A stretch of DNA of 64,000 bases from Latilactobacillus sakei subsp. sakei DSM 20017 = JCM 1157 (GTDB lineage: Bacteria; Bacillota; Bacilli; Lactobacillales; Lactobacillaceae), in contig NZ_AP017929.1 of NCBI RefSeq assembly GCF_002370355.1, positions 1,488,001 to 1,552,000 on the forward strand. The letters are read 5' to 3'. Positions 23,836 to 32,697 of this stretch are shown here, piece after piece. The stretch's first letter is position 1. Each line of letters starts with the position of its first letter. A program made the position numbers and the translations under genes. The notes beneath the pieces were generated by a model that had not been told where the DNA came from, did no database searches, and was given only the letters and a program-made list of their open reading frames with translations.

Positions 23836-24420
23836 TTAAAGGCCGATTGCCAATTGTTGTTTCTTACTTAAAACTTCATCTTGGGTAATCCCAATATAAT
23901 GTAAAGTCGTTTCCTGTGTTGAATGGCCAAAATCAATCATTAATGATCGCACATCACCAAATTGTTTATAGAACCAATACCCGTAAGTTTTGCGCATTGT
24001 ATGTGTGCCAATATCATTGCGGCCGAGTTTCTTGCCCGCCTCGGTCAACATACGATAAACACCATTGACTGTAATGTGACTATCACCGATGCGACTCCCG
24101 AATAACCAGTCGTTACCAGTCAGTTCATTATTTTGAATATATAAACTAATGTAGGGTCGCAAACTGGTTAAACTAATTTGGCGCCACTTACCTGTTTTTT
24201 GTTCGACGATGACGGGGTTGTCTTCGATTACGTCTTTCACTTTTAATTGGACAATATCAGAACAACGTAAACCGGTATTGATGCCTAATAAAAAAAGTAA
24301 ATAATTCCGACTACCCATTTGGGAGTGTCGTAAGATAACTTTCATGTCCTCAATCTCGTCTTTGGTCCTTAAAGGCTGTACGTTTAATTTTTTGCCTTTT
24401 TTAGTTCGTGATTTTCGCAT
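23836..24420 (-). CDS. Short tyrosine recombinase (FimB/XerD-like)
   Basis: 194 residues made up essentially of the catalytic domain. The complete active site is visible: Arg52 (NTGLRCSD), Lys75 (VEQKTGK), His140 and Arg143 (THTMRKTYG), His166 (FGHSTQ) and nucleophile Tyr175 (LHYIGI). The N-terminal core-binding domain of phage integrases is reduced to about 20 residues. Such short forms include FimB/FimE-type invertases and many unassigned Firmicute recombinases. It has no excisionase or phage genes nearby. The adjoining 334 bases upstream are packed with inverted repeats, possible sites for it. Confidence 0.88.
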   Translation of the reverse strand: MRKSRTKKGKKLNVQPLRTKDEIEDMKVILRHSQMGSRNYLLFLLGINTGLRCSDIVQLKVKDVIEDNPVIVEQKTGKWRQISLTSLRPYISLYIQNNELTGNDWLFGSRIGDSHITVNGVYRMLTEAGKKLGRNDIGTHTMRKTYGYWFYKQFGDVRSLMIDFGHSTQETTLHYIGITQDEVLSKKQQLAIGL

Positions 24421-24437
24421 TAAAATTCCGTCCTTTT

Positions 24438-24727
24438 GACCGCATTCTTTTTACTTATATCATTATAAACCATGCGGTCGTATTTTGCACCCCTAACTAT
24501 CGTTGATTTAAAGGGATTCCGAGCGCATTCTTTCTACCAAAAGCGTGCGCTCATACCGATAAATACTAAAAGTGTCCCAAAGACCGGTCTAATCACGTTT
24601 AAAATACATTAATTACGAGAGGCGCATTTTAAGCGCATTTCAGATTAACTAACGGACAAGTGGTCGTTAAAACGTCTCAAATTACGGATTTAAAAAAGCC
24701 GGTTTTACTTGTCCAAAATTCGTAATT
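24438..24727. repeat. Cluster of inverted repeats in a 334-bp gene-free tract
   Basis: Four pairs are seen: GACCGCAT/ATGCGGTC (24438-24445, 24472-24479), GAGCGCA/TGCGCTC (24521-24527, 24546-24552), GGACAAG/CTTGTCC (24654-24660, 24708-24714), and AATTACG-ATTT/AAAT-CGTAATT (24680-24691, 24716-24727). GCGCATT also recurs as direct copies near 24523, 24622 and 24633. No ORF with a ribosome site was found. Candidate recombinase sites, operators or RNA structures. Confidence 0.6.
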
Positions 24728-24766
24728 GTTGTACGCTAAAAAGAAAAAATAGAAATGAGATTAGTG

Positions 24767-25156
24767 ATGTTAAATTATAACGCAATTCAAAAAGCGGTCG
24801 ACGCTGAACAGAATGCTGGTGACTTTCCAAAATTAATGCAGGCCTTTAAAAAACTGGGTGTCCTTAAATATGATTACCTTGTTGAATCCGGAAAATATCG
24901 CTATTACGATAATGATGGTTATCTTGATTTGAAAATGAATGGTGTGCCACAAAAAGTTACCCCTAAAAGTAATACCACTCAAATTAAAGCTGCGGTCCAA
25001 AAAGCACAAACTGGCCAAATTACTTTTGAAACATTTTGTGAGCTAGCTGCAGCTGCTGGCATTATTTATTGGCGAAGTGATTTAACCCAAAAAGTTGTCA
25101 GTTATTACGATCGAGCGGATAACTGTTTATTAGCGGAACCAATTCCCGGTCTATAA
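24767..25156 (+). CDS. DUF1398-family protein
   Basis: 129 residues, soluble, alpha/beta. The end TFETFCELAAAAGIIYWRSD and LTQKVVSYYDRADNCLLAEP matches the DUF1398 (YbcV-type) pattern of an invariant A-G-x-x-x-W followed by a Tyr-rich strand. Function unknown. Start at ATG 24767 (MLNYNAIQKAV) fits the family; an in-frame ATG at 24755 adds four residues. The ribosome site is weak. The gene stands alone between the repeat-rich tract and a long terminator hairpin. Confidence 0.75.
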   Translation: MLNYNAIQKAVDAEQNAGDFPKLMQAFKKLGVLKYDYLVESGKYRYYDNDGYLDLKMNGVPQKVTPKSNTTQIKAAVQKAQTGQITFETFCELAAAAGIIYWRSDLTQKVVSYYDRADNCLLAEPIPGL

Positions 25157-25166
25157 AAATTTAACC

Positions 25167-25213
25167 AAAAAAATAAGACTTAACACTATATCAGTGTTAA
25201 GTCTTATTTTTTT
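25167..25213. terminator. Very long bidirectional terminator hairpin
   Basis: A perfect 21-bp stem (arms 25167-25187 and 25193-25213, starting AAAAAAATAAGACTT) with a 5-base loop. It ends the DUF1398 gene and the converging dehydrogenase gene, whose stop codon overlaps the right edge. Confidence 0.92.
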
Positions 25214-26165
25214 AGTAACCAGCCGATAAATCAACTTGGTTAACAGCAAGTTGCCCGTCCGTTAAGAAGACTGGTAAATTCTGTTCGAAGATTCTAAAGA
25301 GCCGTTCGTGAATATCTGGAATGTAACCCGAGATATGTGGGGTGATCACTAAATTGGTTGTCGTCCAAAGTGGTGATGTTTCTGGCAATGGTTCAGTTTG
25401 CGCAACATCAATTGCGGCCCCTGCGAGATGGCCATTATTCAATTGTGCCATGAGCGCCGTCTCATCAATTGAAGCACCACGACCTAGGTTGAAAAAGTAG
25501 TGCCCTTCACCCATTGCGTTAAAGAATGCCGTATCGAAAAAGTTTTCCGTTTCCGGTGTTAACGGCATCACGTTCACAACGAAATCCGCATCAGCTAATT
25601 TCGTTTGATAATCCTGATCCGTTAAAATTTCGTCAAACGCATCGCGTTTTTCACCGTGACGATTAATCCCGATGGTTTTTAACCCCAACGCTTTAGCGTA
25701 AACGGCAATCTGATGACCGATTTGTCCGGTACCAAAGACCATAATTGTTCGGCGCTCAAGTGTTTCGGTTGCGCGCCCAATCTCATGATGGCGCCATTCC
25801 TTGTTAGCTTGAGAACTCAAACTTTGACGAATACCGCGAGTGAAATATAAAATATAACTCATCACAGTTTGTGCAATCGGAACAGCGTGCATACCCTTGG
25901 CATTTGAAACGATAATGCCTTGTTCACTCAATGTTGCTAATGGTAAATAGTCAACACCAGAGCTAGCTGCTTGAATCCATTTCAAGCGATGATTTGGTGT
26001 TGCTAAAATTTTAGGCCCCACCACTTTATTCCAACCAAACATAATATCGATGGTTGCCAATTGTTCGGGTTGTACGTCATCCAAATTGATAATGGTTAAC
26101 CCTTGTTGTCGTAAATCTTCTACGTGTTGTTCAGGAATTGGTTCTGCTGCTAATATGACTGTCAA
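25212..26165 (-). CDS. D-isomer-specific 2-hydroxyacid dehydrogenase family protein
   Basis: 317 residues. NAD-binding motif FGTGQIGHQIA (about 144-154) and the catalytic triad of the family: Arg in NLGRGASID (about 228), Glu in QTEPLP (about 257) and His in ITPHISG (about 275). Reduces 2-oxoacids to D-2-hydroxyacids; the precise substrate is not evident, and the His-containing NHRLKWIQAASSGVDYL segment fits the broad YoaD/GhrA-like group. TTG 26165 is the start, 6 bases after GAGGG. Monocistronic, bounded by terminators. Confidence 0.92.
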   Translation of the reverse strand: MTVILAAEPIPEQHVEDLRQQGLTIINLDDVQPEQLATIDIMFGWNKVVGPKILATPNHRLKWIQAASSGVDYLPLATLSEQGIIVSNAKGMHAVPIAQTVMSYILYFTRGIRQSLSSQANKEWRHHEIGRATETLERRTIMVFGTGQIGHQIAVYAKALGLKTIGINRHGEKRDAFDEILTDQDYQTKLADADFVVNVMPLTPETENFFDTAFFNAMGEGHYFFNLGRGASIDETALMAQLNNGHLAGAAIDVAQTEPLPETSPLWTTTNLVITPHISGYIPDIHERLFRIFEQNLPVFLTDGQLAVNQVDLSAGY

Positions 26166-26222
26166 GTCGATCCCTCACCTTATTATTGAAGTAATCTTAA
26201 TTATAATGGATTTTGAGCAAAT

Positions 26223-26260
26223 AAAAAAGCATTTACCCCGATATAATGGGAAAATGCTTT
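26223..26260 (-). terminator. Terminator after the rRNA methyltransferase gene
   Basis: Minus-strand stem AAAGCATTT-CCC/GGG-AAATGCTTT with a short loop, then TTTTTTATTT. Confidence 0.82.
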
Positions 26261-26267
26261 AAATTTC

Positions 26268-27419
26268 TTATTTTTCGGCTTTTTCAGCACGTGGCCATAC
26301 TGGACGACCCCAATATTGGAATAAATCAGTCTGAATCCGACCATTATAAAGTTTACGACGTTTTGTTGCGCGTTGGCCGAAAGATTCTTGGAATTGTAAA
26401 TCACTTGTTAAAATGTATTTACTCCAAGTTTTTAATGAACGATAAGTATCGCCCATTTCTTTATACAATACCCGCGCTTGAGTTTGATCACTCAAACGTT
26501 TACCGTATGGTGGGTTAGCAATGATGACCCCGTTCGTTAAATCTGTTTTAAAATCTTTAACAGCTAATTGTTTAAACTGAATATCATGTAAGACACCCGC
26601 TTCATTAGCGTTCAACTTAGCGATATCAACCATATTTTGGTCAATATCATAACCGAAGATTTCAAGTTTTTGATCTGGTTTTTCTTGTGCTTTAGCATCA
26701 GCCTTCGCATCAGCTAAAACAGTAGCGTCAATCCAGTCAAAGTCTTCAAAAGCAAACTTACGGTGCATACCAGGGGCGATATTACGACCAATTAAGGCCG
26801 CTTCAATCGCAATTGTTCCTGAACCGGTCGTTGGATCAACAAACGGCATATCTGGTTGCCAACGACTAAGGAGAATTAATGAGGCCGCGAAGTTTTCCTT
26901 CAATGGCGCTTCCCCTTTTTCAAGACGGTAACCACGTTTGAACAAACTAGGACCGGTTGTATCTAAACTAATTGTCACCATGTCTTTTAAGATGCTGACC
27001 TCTAGCGGATAGACAGAACCGGTTTCAGCTAAACGCGTCCGACGGTGATAAACGGTACTTAACTTATCAACAATCGCTTTTTTAGTGATGGCTTGGACAT
27101 CTGGTTCACTATGGAGTGTTGAACGCACAGAACGACCAGCTACTGGAAAGGCAGCGTCTAGTGGTAAATATTGATCCCATGGCAAAGCTTTCACTTGTTC
27201 AAAAAGATCATCGAACGTTTTTGCTTCGAATTGACCGATGGCAATCTTCACACGATCGGCACTGCGTAACCAAAGGTTAGTCTTGGCGATATCTGCCAAG
27301 TCACCTTCGAAATAAACCCGACCGTTATCTGAACGCGTTTCGTAGCCTAAATTCTGTAGTTCTTTAGCCGTAATGGATTCGATACCACTTGCCATTGTAG
27401 CGTATAGTTGGTAAGTCAT
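26268..27419 (-). CDS. THUMP-domain class I RNA methyltransferase (YpsC/RlmL-like)
   Basis: 383 residues. An N-terminal ferredoxin-like part and THUMP RNA-binding domain (about 1-160) precede a Rossmann methyltransferase domain with DPTTGSGTIAIEAAL (about 198-212) and the N6-adenine/N2-guanine catalytic motif NPPYGKRL (about 308-315). The family includes 23S rRNA m2G2445 methyltransferase. In Bacillus the same neighbourhood (ypsA-gpsB-rnpB-ypsC) is conserved, as it is here. ATG 27419 has AAGGGG upstream. Confidence 0.93.
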   Translation of the reverse strand: MTYQLYATMASGIESITAKELQNLGYETRSDNGRVYFEGDLADIAKTNLWLRSADRVKIAIGQFEAKTFDDLFEQVKALPWDQYLPLDAAFPVAGRSVRSTLHSEPDVQAITKKAIVDKLSTVYHRRTRLAETGSVYPLEVSILKDMVTISLDTTGPSLFKRGYRLEKGEAPLKENFAASLILLSRWQPDMPFVDPTTGSGTIAIEAALIGRNIAPGMHRKFAFEDFDWIDATVLADAKADAKAQEKPDQKLEIFGYDIDQNMVDIAKLNANEAGVLHDIQFKQLAVKDFKTDLTNGVIIANPPYGKRLSDQTQARVLYKEMGDTYRSLKTWSKYILTSDLQFQESFGQRATKRRKLYNGRIQTDLFQYWGRPVWPRAEKAEK

Positions 27420-27454
27420 TTTTTAAAGATCCCCTTAGGAAATTATTTTTTAAA

Positions 27455-27482
27455 TAAAAAGAGCTTGGGCAAAAGCCCAAGC
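27455..27482 (-). terminator. Terminator of rnpB
   Basis: GCTTGGGC-TTTT-GCCCAAGC (27463-27482), then TCTTTTTATTTA on the minus strand. It separates rnpB from the methyltransferase gene. Confidence 0.9.
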
Positions 27483-27491
27483 CACCTGTTT

Positions 27492-27861
27492 GTAAACCTC
27501 TATAGGCCATGTTTTGTTCCAGAACTTCCCCAGGAAGAAAGCTCCTTCAGTAATCATCTATCTGTTCTTTCGAACTCTCATTTTTAGTTCATTTCCATAA
27601 ATGAGACGCCCCTACCAAAGTTTGGGTTACTCGCTCGCGGGGTTTACCTCGTTCCATCGTTTGGGTTTCCCCAAACGCTCCGTCACTGTGGCACTATTTA
27701 AGGATATTAACGCATGACCGAAGTTTTAGCGCTTTTTCCGCCGTTACCGTTAAGGTACCCTGGCTTATTGGGCCAGGCACGAACACTACAAGCATCTCAG
27801 CCTGTGCGGGCATGGACCTTCCTCAGCCTACTGATGTAGACCGCGATTACTCAAGATTTAC
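27492..27861 (-). ncRNA. rnpB: RNase P RNA, Bacillus type (class B)
   Basis: The catalytic RNA that matures tRNA 5' ends. The signature GAGGAAGGTCCATGC of helix P4 is at the 5' side, the conserved ACAGTGACG and GGAACGAGGTAAACCCC segments lie in the middle, and the ends pair as P1 (GTAAATCT at 27854-27861 with AGGTTTAC at 27492-27499). The ends given are those of P1; true ends may differ by a few bases. It sits between gpsB and the ypsC-like gene, the usual Firmicute position. Confidence 0.95.
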
Positions 27862-27882
27862 AAATGTTAATCAATGTATATT

Positions 27883-27911
27883 ATTATAGTACATCTTAAG
27901 CGATTTGTCTA
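27883..27911 (-). promoter_or_regulatory. Promoter of rnpB
   Basis: Minus-strand TAGACA (27906-27911), 17 bases, TATAAT (27883-27888). The -35 overlaps the last codons of gpsB. The start would fall about 15 bases before the P1 helix. Confidence 0.75.
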
Positions 27912-28289
27912 ATCAAATTGTGAATGATTTTGAACTCTTGTTTGAGTGGCACCATTTTGGTCACTTAACTTAGCACCAAATACGTGACGTTCAAGATTTG
28001 ATAAACGTTTCAAAATATCATAGTTAGTTGCTGCTGAAGCCTGTTGTGGCTTGACTTCTTTAACACTGTCAGAAGCACTTAGTTGACGATTAAGTTCTTC
28101 AACCTTGTTAAATAAGCGGGTATTATCGGCCGTTAAACGATCGATATTTTCTTGATAAGTTTGGTAATCTTTAATCACTAAATCTAAATAACCGTCGACT
28201 TCTTCAGGATCATAGCCGCGCATCTTTGACTTAAATTCTTTTTTCAAAATTTCAGTTGGGTTTAATTCGATTTCTAATTGATTATCCAT
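27909..28289 (-). CDS. gpsB: Cell-division protein GpsB
   Basis: 126 residues. N-terminal DivIVA-like membrane-binding domain (LNPTEILKKEFKSKMRGYDP followed by EEVDGYLDLVIKDY, residues about 10-42), a coiled coil (about 40-70), and the GpsB-specific C-terminal NYDILKRLSNLERHVFG that forms the trimerising helix. It coordinates penicillin-binding proteins between septum and side wall; pbp1A lies nearby. ATG 28289 has GAGGTG upstream. Confidence 0.95.
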   Translation of the reverse strand: MDNQLEIELNPTEILKKEFKSKMRGYDPEEVDGYLDLVIKDYQTYQENIDRLTADNTRLFNKVEELNRQLSASDSVKEVKPQQASAATNYDILKRLSNLERHVFGAKLSDQNGATQTRVQNHSQFD

Positions 28290-28368
28290 TTTGACACCTC
28301 ATTTATAATAAATATACCATAAATCCCATTATAGCAAAGTTATTAAAGTTATTAAAGAATTAAAAGCC

Positions 28369-28929
28369 CTAAAAAGCTTGATTCTCTAACTCCGCCAACT
28401 CGTTTGCTAAATCTTGCAGTTCAAAAAAATCGACCTGATTATTGGGATACTCATGTTGTTCTTGATAGGTCTCAATTGCTTTAGCGTCGTATTCTGGTTT
28501 ACCAGGTGCTTCACGATCATAGTACAATAATGCACCATCTGTATGCGTCAGCATAAACTGCTGATATTGGCGCAACTGTTGGGGCCCAGAATACGGGGCT
28601 TTAATGACGGGTTCGCAAAAGTCGACCTGGGCTTTTAACGTCATCAACGTGCCCTGATTTTGTTCATTCCACTGTTGACCAAAATCGCTAAACGGTAGCA
28701 TCATCGCAACCTTCAATTCAGGATAATCTATTTTAAGTTCCTGTGCAACTTGAATCCCCCACTGCTCAATACCCATCTGACCCCCGGTGATAAGCCATTC
28801 TAAGCCATCATCGAGGTAATTATTAAGTTGCTTTTTTAAAGAATATTTAATAACTTTAAGTTTCTCATCGGAATCGCCAAAAACGCCGAGTTCATAGCTT
28901 CGATAACCGGTTAACCATAATCGCTTCAA
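28369..28929 (-). CDS. ypsA: YpsA-family protein (DUF1273, SLOG superfamily)
   Basis: 186 residues with a Rossmann-like fold: RLWLTGYRSYELGVF at the N-terminus, then LITGGQMGIEQWGIQVA (about 45-61), the nucleotide-binding Gly motif of the SLOG/DprA-like group. YpsA affects cell division in Bacillus and Staphylococcus; a nucleotide ligand is expected. TTG 28929 is the start, 8 bases after GGAGG. It lies just upstream of gpsB in the conserved order and diverges from recU. Confidence 0.92.
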   Translation of the reverse strand: MKRLWLTGYRSYELGVFGDSDEKLKVIKYSLKKQLNNYLDDGLEWLITGGQMGIEQWGIQVAQELKIDYPELKVAMMLPFSDFGQQWNEQNQGTLMTLKAQVDFCEPVIKAPYSGPQQLRQYQQFMLTHTDGALLYYDREAPGKPEYDAKAIETYQEQHEYPNNQVDFFELQDLANELAELENQAF

Positions 28930-29004
28930 TTGTCAGTCCTCCACCTAATGATTTTAAATTTGAGTGAATATTGCTATAATAGTTTCACAGGAGTGTGATT
29001 CTTG

Positions 29005-29637
29005 ATGGCCTTTCATTATCCAAACGGACAGCCCTACTCAAATCATGAAACAAAACAGCCTAAAAAGCAAGGGCGACATACTAGTCCAACCACCTTATAC
29101 GGTAAACGCGGTATGTCATTAGAAGAAGAGATCAACGATAGTAATCAATATTATCGACTACGTGATGCTGCGGTTATCTATAAGAAACCCACCCCTATTC
29201 AGATCGTTAAGGTTGATTATCCAGCACGTAGTCAAGCTGTTATTAAGGAAGCCTACTTTAAGCAAGCTTCCACCACCGATTATAATGGCATCTATCAGGG
29301 GCACTATGTGGATTTTGAAGCGAAGGAAACTAAGAATAAAACGTCATTTCCGTTCCAAAACTTTCACCAACATCAAATTGATCATTTTAGAGCTTGCTTA
29401 CAACAAGGTGGGGTTTGTTTTGTGATTATGAAGTTCGTCCCACTGCAACGTTTATTTGTGTATCCGGCAAGCTTATTGATTACACAATGGGACAATCAAG
29501 CAACTGGTGGTCGGAAGTCAATTCCACTAGCGGCGATCGTTGCCGATGGGTTTGAAATTCAGTATCAATTAAACCCAAGTATTCCCTATTTAGAGGCCGT
29601 CGATCAATTAATCGCACGCCACCACAAAGGAGTTTAA
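29005..29637 (+). CDS. recU: Holliday junction resolvase RecU
   Basis: About 210 residues. The nuclease core is intact: VDYPARSQAVIKEAYFKQAS, then STTDYNGIYQGHYVDFEAKE (Asp, Glu and Lys of the PD-(D/E)xK fold, residues about 88-112), followed by FPFQNFHQHQIDHF. RecU resolves four-way junctions in recombination and chromosome segregation. It is followed by pbp1A after 6 bases, the same recU-ponA operon as in Bacillus. Start ATG 29005; TTG 29002 has better spacing to AGGAG and is an alternative. Confidence 0.95.
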   Translation: MAFHYPNGQPYSNHETKQPKKQGRHTSPTTLYGKRGMSLEEEINDSNQYYRLRDAAVIYKKPTPIQIVKVDYPARSQAVIKEAYFKQASTTDYNGIYQGHYVDFEAKETKNKTSFPFQNFHQHQIDHFRACLQQGGVCFVIMKFVPLQRLFVYPASLLITQWDNQATGGRKSIPLAAIVADGFEIQYQLNPSIPYLEAVDQLIARHHKGV

Positions 29638-29643
29638 ATTAAC

Positions 29644-31947
29644 ATGTCTGCCAATCAAACAGGTAACACACGTGTCACAAGACACCAGAAACCGACCAAA
29701 AAGCGTACTAAGTCGCTATTTGGCCGTATTATCAAATGGGGGTTATTAGCCCTCTTAGCGCTAATCATCGCGGGTATTGGCTTATTTGCGTATTATGCAA
29801 AAGATGCCCCGGAGATTACACAAGCGAAATTACAAAACGGTAATGCAAGTGTGCTCTATGACAGCAATAACAAAGCTTTTAAACAATTAGGGGCTGCTAA
29901 TCAGACTTATGCTAGCAGCGATCAAATCCCACAAACGTTAAAAGATGCCGTGGTTTCAATCGAAGATCGACGCTTTTATAAGGAGAAATTTGGGATTGAT
30001 CCAGTCCGAATCGCATCGGCGGCCTTTGCTAACATTACTGGGCACTCTTCGTTAGGCCTACAGGGTGGGAGTACTTTAACGCAACAATTAATCAAGTTAT
30101 CGGTCTTTTCAACAAAAAACAGCGATCAAACCTTCAAACGTAAAGCACAAGAAGCTTGGTTGGCCGTTCAAGTTGAACGACAATATTCTAAGGATCAAAT
30201 TTTGGAATATTATATGAATAAGGTTTACTTGAATAATGGTGTTTATGGTATGCAAACAGCTGCTAAGTACTATTATGATAAGACGTTAAAACAATTGAGT
30301 CTCCCACAATTAGCATTGATTGCTGGTATGCCACAGTCCCCTGCTAATTACGATCCTTATGCACATCCGGATCAAGCCAAGACACGTCGTGATTTAGTAA
30401 TCGATGCCTTACAACGGAACAATAAGATTTCTGAAGCAGAGGCGACTGAAGCTAAAGCTGTTCCGATTAACACTGGTTTAGTCGCACAGAAATCTGAAAC
30501 CAATGAATCAACGAACGCTAAAGCAACTGATGCCTATGTTAAGGAAGTTATTACAGACCTCAAGAAAAAAGGCTATGATCCTTATAAAGACGGCTTGAAA
30601 GTTTATACGAATATCGACATGGATGCGCAAAAGAAGTTATATAATACCGTTAATGACGATACAACCGTTCAATTCCCTGATGACAAAATGCAAACAGCCG
30701 TCACTATTACTAACCCTAACAACGGTAAGATTGTTGCGATGATTGGTGGTCGCAAAACTGGTGATGTCCAATTGGGCTATAACCGGGCAGTCTCTTCCGG
30801 ACGTAGTAATGGGTCTTCTATGAAACCAATGATGGACTTTGCACCAGCGATTGAATATCTTAATTATTCAACGGCTCAAAAACTACAAGATACAGCCTAT
30901 ATTTATCCAGGTACCAACATTCAACTGCACGATTTCGATAACCGCTACCTAGGTACAATTACAGCCCGTAATGCGCTAGCTAATTCTCGAAACGTACCCG
31001 CAATTCGCTTATTAGAAGATGTCGGTATGACGCGTGCACGTAAGTTTGTTAAAGGCTTAGGGATTACGATTCCTGAAGATACCGGCCTTGCCTATGGGAT
31101 TGGTGGTAATGTTTCTACCTTAGAAGAATCAGCTGCCTATAGCGCTTTTGCTAATGGTGGAACTTACTACAAACCAACCTACATCAATAAAGTTGAAACG
31201 GCAGATGGTGTTACCCATAATTACAATTCTGAAGGCTCTGACGCAATGAAAGACTCAACTGCCTATATGATGACTGATATGATGAAAGACGTCATCAAGA
31301 ATGGTTCTGGGACGTTAGCACAGATCTCAGGATTACATCAAGCTGGTAAGACCGGGACAACCGATTATTCGAGTGAAGAATTAGCCAAATCAGGACTCAG
31401 TTCAGACCTTGCGAAAGATAGTTGGTTTGCCGGTTACACGAAGCACTACTCCATTACTGTTTGGACGGGTTACGACAAGCCACTCGAAAATGGTTTAACG
31501 ATGGAGGAACGAAACATTGCGGCCTATATTTACCGCGCAATGATGGTTTACCTTTCACAAAATGTTTCAAATACGGATTGGACAATGCCTAGTTCAGTTC
31601 AAGCTAAAACGATTGCCGGTGTTAGAGAGCTCTTCGTTAAAGGAACAACAGCTACGGTTGCGGAGGATTCGACAAGCTCTTCTTACTCCTCAACACACAG
31701 TGTGATTGAGTCTCAAACACCTTCGATTTCAGTTCAAAGTTCAAGTCAAAGTGTTGCCGCCTCTGAAAGCAGTGTATCAGAAAGTAGTAGCTCTGTTGAA
31801 TCAAGTTCAAGCGTGTCATCAACACCAAGTGAATCTTCTTCAACAGTAAGTTCTTCTTCTGAAGCACCAGCTAGTTCGTCAAGTGCACCGACAACTAGTC
31901 AGTCGACGAGCCAACCATCAATATCAACACAAACATCGACACACTAA
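29644..31947 (+). CDS. Class A penicillin-binding protein 1A
   Basis: 767 residues. Short basic cytoplasmic tail, one membrane helix (about 31-50), a glycosyltransferase GT51 domain (EDRRFYKEKFGIDPVR near 107 and GGSTLTQQLIKL near 140), and a transpeptidase domain with S-x-x-K (SSMKP near 394), SRN (near 448) and KTGTT (near 567). It polymerises and crosslinks peptidoglycan on the outer face. The last 90 residues are a Ser/Thr-rich, low-complexity extracellular tail. Second gene of recU-pbp1A, with a strong terminator following. Confidence 0.95.
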   Translation: MSANQTGNTRVTRHQKPTKKRTKSLFGRIIKWGLLALLALIIAGIGLFAYYAKDAPEITQAKLQNGNASVLYDSNNKAFKQLGAANQTYASSDQIPQTLKDAVVSIEDRRFYKEKFGIDPVRIASAAFANITGHSSLGLQGGSTLTQQLIKLSVFSTKNSDQTFKRKAQEAWLAVQVERQYSKDQILEYYMNKVYLNNGVYGMQTAAKYYYDKTLKQLSLPQLALIAGMPQSPANYDPYAHPDQAKTRRDLVIDALQRNNKISEAEATEAKAVPINTGLVAQKSETNESTNAKATDAYVKEVITDLKKKGYDPYKDGLKVYTNIDMDAQKKLYNTVNDDTTVQFPDDKMQTAVTITNPNNGKIVAMIGGRKTGDVQLGYNRAVSSGRSNGSSMKPMMDFAPAIEYLNYSTAQKLQDTAYIYPGTNIQLHDFDNRYLGTITARNALANSRNVPAIRLLEDVGMTRARKFVKGLGITIPEDTGLAYGIGGNVSTLEESAAYSAFANGGTYYKPTYINKVETADGVTHNYNSEGSDAMKDSTAYMMTDMMKDVIKNGSGTLAQISGLHQAGKTGTTDYSSEELAKSGLSSDLAKDSWFAGYTKHYSITVWTGYDKPLENGLTMEERNIAAYIYRAMMVYLSQNVSNTDWTMPSSVQAKTIAGVRELFVKGTTATVAEDSTSSSYSSTHSVIESQTPSISVQSSSQSVAASESSVSESSSSVESSSSVSSTPSESSSTVSSSSEAPASSSSAPTTSQSTSQPSISTQTSTH

Positions 31948-31949
31948 TT

Positions 31950-32004
31950 AAAAATAGCCTGATTGTCACTCTATTAAGAGTTCGGACAATCAGGCTATTT
32001 TTTT
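31950..32004. terminator. Bidirectional terminator after pbp1A
   Basis: AAAAATAGCCTGATTGTC/GACAATCAGGCTATTTTT, an 18-bp stem with a 17-base loop and T run. Also serves the converging nth gene. Confidence 0.92.
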
Positions 32005-32023
32005 CCAAAGATTTCTAATATTG

Positions 32024-32674
32024 TTAACCGCGTTCTTGAAGTATTCGTTGCCCTGCGGGACAGATACTTAATAACGGACACTGATTACACTTGGGGTTCC
32101 GCGCTGTACAGACTTGGCGACCAAATAAAATTAACGTGTGGTGGGCTTGGACCCATTCTTTTTTGGGAAGCTTTGTTTGAAAGTCAGTTTCAATTTGGCG
32201 CACAGAGGCGTTTTCAGCACTAATTGTTAATCGCTTGGCAATCCGACTAACATGCGTATCAACGGCAAATGACGGCACATTAAACGCGTCGCCTAAGACA
32301 ACATTGGCGGTCTTTCGGCCGACACCGGCTAATTGCTCGAGTTCAGCATGGGTTTGCGGGACTTCACCACCAAAATCCGTGATTAACTGCTGACAACAAG
32401 TGCGGATATGTTTAGCTTTATTATGATATAAACCAATTGAACGGATATCAGCTTCGATTGCGGTTAGGTCTGCGGCCGCAAAACTGGCTGGTGTTGGGAA
32501 ATGTTCAAATAGTTGTGGTGTTACTTTATTGACTGATACATCGGTCGCCTGCGCACTTAACATCACCGCGATCAGTAATTGGAATGGACTGTCCGCAATT
32601 AAGGCCCCTTTAGCATCCGGAATAAGGTCGTACAGTTGCGTCATGGCCCATCTGGTTTTTGCTTTTGATAACAT
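32024..32674 (-). CDS. nth: Endonuclease III (DNA glycosylase/AP lyase)
   Basis: 216 residues. The helix-hairpin-helix LAGVGRKTANVVLG (about 107-120) holds the catalytic Lys; the Asp of FAVDTHVSR (about 132) follows. The 4Fe-4S cluster cysteines are arranged C-x6-C-x2-C-x5-C in CTARNPKCNQCPLLSIC (about 189-205). Removes oxidised pyrimidines in base excision repair. ATG 32674 follows GGGAGG at 9 bases. It follows dnaD closely on the same strand. Confidence 0.96.
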   Translation of the reverse strand: MLSKAKTRWAMTQLYDLIPDAKGALIADSPFQLLIAVMLSAQATDVSVNKVTPQLFEHFPTPASFAAADLTAIEADIRSIGLYHNKAKHIRTCCQQLITDFGGEVPQTHAELEQLAGVGRKTANVVLGDAFNVPSFAVDTHVSRIAKRLTISAENASVRQIETDFQTKLPKKEWVQAHHTLILFGRQVCTARNPKCNQCPLLSICPAGQRILQERG

Positions 32675-32697
32675 GTTCAACTACCTCCCTTATCAGA

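Noticed and set aside
24421-24754. CRISPR array or phage attachment site in the repeat-rich tract
   Set aside because: Repeats are different inverted pairs rather than regular direct repeats with spacers, and no duplicated core or tRNA end was seen.
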